A stretch of DNA of 9,898 bases from JBEBXQ01 sp040391535 (lineage in GTDB: Bacteria; Bacteroidota; Bacteroidia; Cytophagales; Spirosomataceae): assembly GCA_040391535.1 (NCBI GenBank), contig JBEBXQ010000158.1, positions 1-9,898 on the forward strand, written 5' to 3'. The notes under the pieces were generated by a model. The model did not search any database, was not told where the DNA came from, and saw only the letters and a list, made by a program, of their open reading frames with translations. Of this stretch, positions 6,083 to 9,898 are shown in pieces. The position numbers and the translations under genes were made by a program. Within the stretch, counting starts at the first letter, position 1. Each line of letters opens with the position of its first letter.

Positions 6083-7381
6083 ATGTGCTTCGCTTTATTC
6101 AACCGGTCATTTATCGTTTTCACACTTTCCATATTATTCTTTGCCGGCACCATCTCTGCTCAGACAGCCGAAAAGCACTATCTGATCAAGGCCGGGCTGA
6201 TGTATGATTCAGAAAATAATGTTTTTCTGAAAAACAGACAGATACTGGTGAAGGGAAATACGATTCTGAAAGTAGGTGACAAACTTGATATTCCTGCAGG
6301 AACTGTAATTCTGGATTATAGCCGGGCCACTGTCACCCCGGGATTAGTGGATGCCCATACGCATCTTCTTTTCAGGCAGGCAGCAACAGAAAACCTGGCT
6401 TATGATGGCATCATGAACTCTCCGGAAACGAGAGTGCTAAGAGCGGTAGGTTATGCCAGAAGTTATTTAGACGCAGGATTTACCACCATTCGTGATTTGG
6501 GAAATTCAGAACAATACCTGGATCTGGAGGTACAGAGTGCCATTGAAAGAGGAGATTTCCCGGGCCCGAGAATGCTGATTTCAGGACCTATTATCAGTGC
6601 CATGGACGGCCAGCTGCACGGTATGCCCGTCAAAGAGTTTGATAAGCATTCCCGCAGGGAATATTCAATGGTGAGTGGAACAGAAGAAGCAACGAAAGCC
6701 GTTAAGAAACATATTGCCCGTGGTGTGGACGTGATCAAAATCACAGCCATTGGTAACCGGCTGGTACTGACCCCGGAAGAAATGAAAGCCATAGTAAAGG
6801 CCGCCCATAGTGAGCGGGTAAAGGTTACAGCACATTGTGAACGGGACTGGGCCGTACATGCGGCCATTGAGGCTGGTGTAGACGGATTGGAACATGGTTA
6901 TGGTTTTAAGCAGTCTACCCTGGATACTATCGCGAAGAGAGGGATATATCTGGTGCCTACGGATGGATCTGCTGATTTGAGGGAGAAATACCTTACAAGC
7001 CAAAACATCCCGTTTGACAGCCAGCAAATCAGAGCTAACTTTAAACCCTTGCAGGATCGGTTGAAAGCTGCCCATCAAGCCGGCGTAATGATCGTCGCAG
7101 GCTCGGACGCTTATACTGAGCTAAATATACCAAGGGGAGAATCGGCAAAGTATACGATTGCCGGTTATTTCGATGCAGGGTTATCTGCCGGAGACGTTCT
7201 TAAAACGGCCACTTATAATGCTTCCGTTGCTCTTGGTATGGAAGGAGAAATCGGGGTAATCAAAGAAAACGCCTATGCTGACATCTCTGTTTTTGAGGGA
7301 GATATGCAAAAAGACTTCAAAAAATCACTTTTTGAAGTAAAAATGGTCATGAAAAACGGCGTGATGGAATATCAGCAATAG
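6083..7381 (+). CDS. Exported metal-dependent amidohydrolase (imidazolonepropionase/Xaa-Pro dipeptidase-like)
   Basis: The 432-residue product starts with a signal peptide (hydrophobic 10-22, cleavage near ISAQ), so it probably acts in the periplasm. The rest is an amidohydrolase-superfamily TIM barrel with flanking beta-sandwich (COG1228-like). Motifs: VTPGLVDAHTHL with metal ligands H92 and H94; GFTTIRDLG (132-140); K219 in VIKITAIGN, the position of the bridging, possibly carboxylated lysine; H251 in VTAHCE; H271 in GLEHGYG; and D342 in VAGSDAY. Near the end, ADISVFEGD and VMKNGV are the usual closing beta-sandwich strands. All metal-binding positions are present, so it is probably active, hydrolysing an amide, peptide or cyclic imide bond; the substrate is not deducible. 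The frame extends upstream to 5999, overlapping the previous gene, but those 28 residues would sit ahead of the signal peptide, so 6083 is preferred. Confidence 0.9.
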   Translation: MCFALFNRSFIVFTLSILFFAGTISAQTAEKHYLIKAGLMYDSENNVFLKNRQILVKGNTILKVGDKLDIPAGTVILDYSRATVTPGLVDAHTHLLFRQAATENLAYDGIMNSPETRVLRAVGYARSYLDAGFTTIRDLGNSEQYLDLEVQSAIERGDFPGPRMLISGPIISAMDGQLHGMPVKEFDKHSRREYSMVSGTEEATKAVKKHIARGVDVIKITAIGNRLVLTPEEMKAIVKAAHSERVKVTAHCERDWAVHAAIEAGVDGLEHGYGFKQSTLDTIAKRGIYLVPTDGSADLREKYLTSQNIPFDSQQIRANFKPLQDRLKAAHQAGVMIVAGSDAYTELNIPRGESAKYTIAGYFDAGLSAGDVLKTATYNASVALGMEGEIGVIKENAYADISVFEGDMQKDFKKSLFEVKMVMKNGVMEYQQ

Positions 7382-7432
7382 AGGCTGCTCAGGCTTTTGC
7401 GTTGACCACAACTTCTTCTGTTCAGTCTTATA

Positions 7433-7468
7433 ATCAATATCATTGTATTAAGGAATCATGATATTGAT
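7433..7468. repeat. 11-bp inverted repeat in the intergenic region
   Basis: ATCAATATCAT (7433-7443) and ATGATATTGAT (7458-7468) are perfectly complementary around a 14-base spacer. The site lies 52 bases after the amidohydrolase stop and 124 bases before the next start. It is AT-rich and not followed by a T-tract, so it is a poor intrinsic terminator. A regulator-binding dyad or a weak mRNA 3' hairpin are both possible. Confidence 0.5.
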
Positions 7469-7547
7469 AAATTGCAGCGCTACTGTTTTTATAATATATA
7501 TGAAAATTATACTATATTGCGACATGCTTTATTTATATTAATATCAA

Positions 7548-7555
7548 AACTTTTG
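7548..7555 (+). promoter_or_regulatory. Possible -7 element for the GT-C-like gene
   Basis: AACTTTTG differs from TAnnTTTG at one position and lies 37 bases before the ATG at 7592, in very AT-rich sequence. No -33 TTTG at the right distance was found; the closest TTG (7517-7519) is about 28 bases upstream. Tentative. Confidence 0.25.
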
Positions 7556-7591
7556 CACAACCACCCTTCTGTTTGATCATTAATTTTTAAA

Positions 7592-9781
7592 ATGGTTGCT
7601 CTTCTATTGCTTTCAGTGTTCCTGTCTGTGTGCTTCATTGCTGCTATCCAATACAAAGGAAAGCCCGTAATATGTAGTCGGGAAGTTTTCATTGCAGCTT
7701 TACTCCTCAATGCCTTTTTATGTTGGCTATACGCCGAAGGAGCCTCGCTTTTTCATGCTATTCATAATTATACCGCGCTGATTTTCTGGAGCTGCGTTGT
7801 ACTGGTTCAGTCTCTGTTATGTTTCAGAATATGTAAAAAGCATGGCCTCCGATTCAGAGATTTCAAATCCGGAATCAAAGTAGAAAGTTGGAGCAGAAGT
7901 GAAAAATCCGTTGTTGTCTTTGTCGTCCTGGGAATATTGCTACCTTTATTAATACTGGCCATTGTCGTCCCTCCCAACAACTACGACTCGCATTATTATC
8001 ACTTACACCGCATTCTGGCGTGGACTCAAAATGGTAATCTGGACTTTTTCCCGACACAGCATATTCAGCAGCTGTATCACAATGTTTTCGCTGAGTATAT
8101 CATCCTGAATGTATATCTGTTAACAGGATCCGATCAGTTCATTAATCTGGTGCAGTATTTGGCGGGCATCGGCACGATCATGGCTATTACGTTGCTTGCC
8201 AGACAGCTGGGTATGAACCGTCGCGGGCAATTCCTTACAGCCGTGATCTTGGTAACCTTACCCATTGGTATCTTTGAAATGACCTCCACCCAGGTGGATT
8301 ATATTGCTACTTTCTTCTTCGTATCTTTTCTGTATTTCGGTTATAAGCTCCTTTCGGCTTACCATCCTGTGACAGTCATCTGCATGGCTGCTTCCCTCAG
8401 CTTTGCAGCTTTTACCAAATATCCCGCATTATTCTATGCGCTACCCTTCTGCATATACTTTGGTATACAGTTTTTAATCAGGTATAAAATCAAAAGATCA
8501 GTCCGGATTCTCTCCTGTATTCTCCTTTGTTTTGTATTCATTTTCACTCCGTTCTGGCAGCGTAATTACAGCTTGTTCGGCCATGTACTGAGCCCTAAAG
8601 AATCTTCTGTTTTTTTTGCAGAAAAACTCCCTGCCGAAAAATTCGGATTTAAGTATACCCTGTCGGGATTCATCAAAAACAGCAGCTTGCATTTCGGGCT
8701 CCCCTTTTCAGCCATTAATACTCAGCTGGAAGAACAAATAGGCCACTTACATCATCTGATCAATGTGGGCATCAATGAACCTGGCTTATATCAGGATCCG
8801 TTTATGGTACGGTATTCCGTGCATGAAGACACAGTACCAAATACGCTCCATTTTTATTGTATTGCTATCCTGTCTCTTTTTCTTCTTTTTAAGAAAGAGA
8901 ATTCCCGGAACGGAGGTTCCCGGAACGGAGATTCCCGGCTGAAAGTATTCTGGCTACTGGCTGTTATTGGTTTTATGATCTTCAGCAGTATGCTGAAATT
9001 TCAACTCTGGAGTACCAGAACTCACTTACCTTTTCTGGCCATGGGGTCGATACTTATAGCGTTTTCAATACAGTCTTTCAGCCGTTTCTTTCAAACTTCA
9101 ATTATCCTTGTTTTCCTGATCAGTTCACAGTTTTACGTATTGGGCAACCCCAGCAAACCTATATTACCCGTACCTTACTATGGAAAAATACTGACCGGCC
9201 ACCTGCCCGTCAGCTTATGTATTCCGGCACCCTTTCATCTGGAAGATTACAGGGCTGTTTCTGATCAGTATTATGACTTCACAACAAGTGATGGTTTCGG
9301 ATGCTATCCGATAAAAGGATCTCCGGACTATGGCGAGCGCGTAAAAATCAATACAGCGATAGACAACCTGGGTTATTATGATGCTATCAAAAAAACAATA
9401 TTTGATATCCCCAGGCACGAAGCCTACTTTATGAGCCAGAAAGGACGCTTCCTTAACTACAGCCCGTTTTTCAGGCATATTACAGAAGAACATCCCCATA
9501 TCGGACTGATTACCGGCAAAGCTGATGGTGCCTATTTTTATCAGGTATCACTGAAAGCCGCTACAGGTATTACGGCCAGAATTGATTACATTTATTTCCG
9601 TAAGGAATTCTCCACACTGCGCAACTATCAGAAGCCCTTCTGTTATAGCTATATTCTTTCAGATGATACAGAACTCGCTAAAGAGCTTATCCCGGAAAAT
9701 CAGATAGACCAACTATACCAGACGGAGCAACTGGCGCTCATCAGGCTGAAAACGCCAATGTGTAACAAATATGAATATTAA
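7592..9781 (+). CDS. Polytopic membrane protein, GT-C/PMT-like glycosyltransferase (family 39-like)
   Basis: A 729-residue inner-membrane protein with roughly 12-13 hydrophobic segments, including about 2-20, 31-50, 58-80, 107-127, 185-205, 212-230, 235-255, 280-298, 303-322, 419-434, 451-467, 480-495 and 500-516, then a soluble C-terminal domain of about 210 residues. The segment PPNNYDSHYYHLHRILAW (127-144) follows a membrane helix in the place where GT-C enzymes (ArnT, PMT, GT39) have their acidic first external loop, making D132 a candidate catalytic residue. GT-C enzymes transfer sugars from polyprenyl-phosphate donors to lipid, glycan or protein acceptors on the outer face of the inner membrane. 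An in-frame 15-base tandem repeat adds SRNGG-SRNGD-SR (438-449) in a basic, probably cytoplasmic loop. The acyltransferase 2 bases downstream suggests surface-glycan work. No sequence motif fixes donor or acceptor, so the name is by architecture. Confidence 0.72.
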   Translation: MVALLLLSVFLSVCFIAAIQYKGKPVICSREVFIAALLLNAFLCWLYAEGASLFHAIHNYTALIFWSCVVLVQSLLCFRICKKHGLRFRDFKSGIKVESWSRSEKSVVVFVVLGILLPLLILAIVVPPNNYDSHYYHLHRILAWTQNGNLDFFPTQHIQQLYHNVFAEYIILNVYLLTGSDQFINLVQYLAGIGTIMAITLLARQLGMNRRGQFLTAVILVTLPIGIFEMTSTQVDYIATFFFVSFLYFGYKLLSAYHPVTVICMAASLSFAAFTKYPALFYALPFCIYFGIQFLIRYKIKRSVRILSCILLCFVFIFTPFWQRNYSLFGHVLSPKESSVFFAEKLPAEKFGFKYTLSGFIKNSSLHFGLPFSAINTQLEEQIGHLHHLINVGINEPGLYQDPFMVRYSVHEDTVPNTLHFYCIAILSLFLLFKKENSRNGGSRNGDSRLKVFWLLAVIGFMIFSSMLKFQLWSTRTHLPFLAMGSILIAFSIQSFSRFFQTSIILVFLISSQFYVLGNPSKPILPVPYYGKILTGHLPVSLCIPAPFHLEDYRAVSDQYYDFTTSDGFGCYPIKGSPDYGERVKINTAIDNLGYYDAIKKTIFDIPRHEAYFMSQKGRFLNYSPFFRHITEEHPHIGLITGKADGAYFYQVSLKAATGITARIDYIYFRKEFSTLRNYQKPFCYSYILSDDTELAKELIPENQIDQLYQTEQLALIRLKTPMCNKYEY
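8902..8938 (+). repeat. 15-base tandem repeat, about 2.5 copies, inside the GT-C-like gene
   Basis: TTCCCGGAACGGAGG (8902-8916) is followed by TTCCCGGAACGGAGA (8917-8931) and the partial copy TTCCCGG (8932-8938). The two full units differ only at the last base. A 15-base unit keeps the frame and encodes the pentapeptide SRNG(G/D), so copy-number change would lengthen or shorten a loop rather than break the gene. Confidence 0.9.
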
Positions 9782-9783
9782 AA

Positions 9784-9898
9784 ATGCCCTCATTCAAACA
9801 TTTATATAGCTTAGATTATCTCCGTGGTATAGCCGCGGTCAGTGTCAGCCTCTTTCATTTTACTGACAAACTGGATTACCTTCCCAATGACAGCATCA
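9784..9898 (+). CDS. Acyltransferase family 3 (OafA/YrhL-like), N-terminal fragment
   Basis: The gene begins 2 bases after the previous stop and runs off the window; 38 codons are visible. The start MPSFKHLYSLDYLRGIAAVS followed by VSLFHFTDKL matches the first transmembrane helix of acyltransferase-3 proteins (PF01757), whose hallmark is LDxLRGxAAxxVxxxH. These inner-membrane enzymes O-acylate surface polysaccharides, lipopolysaccharide, peptidoglycan or secreted metabolites. Its tight spacing to the GT-C-like gene implies one transcript and probably a common glycan target. The rest of the protein, including any C-terminal domain, is not visible. Confidence 0.88.
   Translation, partial: MPSFKHLYSLDYLRGIAAVSVSLFHFTDKLDYLPNDSI

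Noticed and set aside
6463..7078. Minus-strand frames of 134 and 137 codons inside the amidohydrolase
   Set aside because: Antisense shadows of a well-supported gene.
1..9898. CRISPR array, tRNA/rRNA, insertion sequence, phage or toxin-antitoxin genes
   Set aside because: None seen: no regularly spaced repeats, no transposase or integrase motifs, no small paired genes, no cloverleaf noticed by eye.

Overview
The window most likely comes from a member of the Bacteroidota. Coding potential sits in long Bacteroidota-type genes (HslU, zinc-independent type B L31, the alternative GlmU-like protein of this phylum). Start codons have AT-rich leaders rather than obvious Shine-Dalgarno sequences, and two genes are preceded by the phylum's characteristic -7 element TAnnTTTG. 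Placement inside the phylum (Chitinophagaceae- or Cytophagales-like) is only an impression from the proteins.

Layout. Bases 1-335 hold the 3' end of an alpha/beta-hydrolase esterase on the + strand. It converges, 21 bases apart, on hslU (357-1760, - strand), the AAA+ unfoldase of the HslUV protease; hslV is not in the window. A 407-base divergent region (1761-2167) separates hslU from rpmE2 (2168-2413, ribosomal protein L31 type B). It carries a textbook Bacteroidota promoter (TTTG, 20-base spacer, TAATTTTG) reading into rpmE2. A strong intrinsic terminator (2445-2473) closes rpmE2. Immediately after it lies a -7 element for the next gene, a GlmU-family bifunctional sugar-phosphate enzyme (2518-3723). 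A secreted GH33 sialidase with the full catalytic set follows (3809-4960) and is closed by a perfect 16-bp hairpin (4970-5018).

The second half begins with a gene-poor stretch (about 5019-5499). It is followed by an unrecognised small single-pass membrane protein (5500-6036), an exported metal-dependent amidohydrolase of the imidazolonepropionase/prolidase-like group (6083-7381), and an AT-rich intergenic region with an 11-bp dyad (7433-7468). Next come a large polytopic membrane protein resembling GT-C glycosyltransferases (7592-9781) and, 2 bases downstream, the start of an acyltransferase-3 (OafA-like) gene running off the end.

How the genes fit together. The first half is mostly housekeeping: proteolysis, ribosome, UDP-GlcNAc supply. 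The sialidase suggests scavenging of sialylated host or environmental glycans. The last two genes look like a translationally close pair for building or modifying a surface glycan. I see no CRISPR array, phage, transposon, tRNA or rRNA, and nothing that clearly marks a new defence or biosynthetic system. The least explained items are the single-pass membrane protein, the GT-C-like protein with an internal 15-base tandem repeat, and the gene-poor stretch between the sialidase hairpin and 5499.
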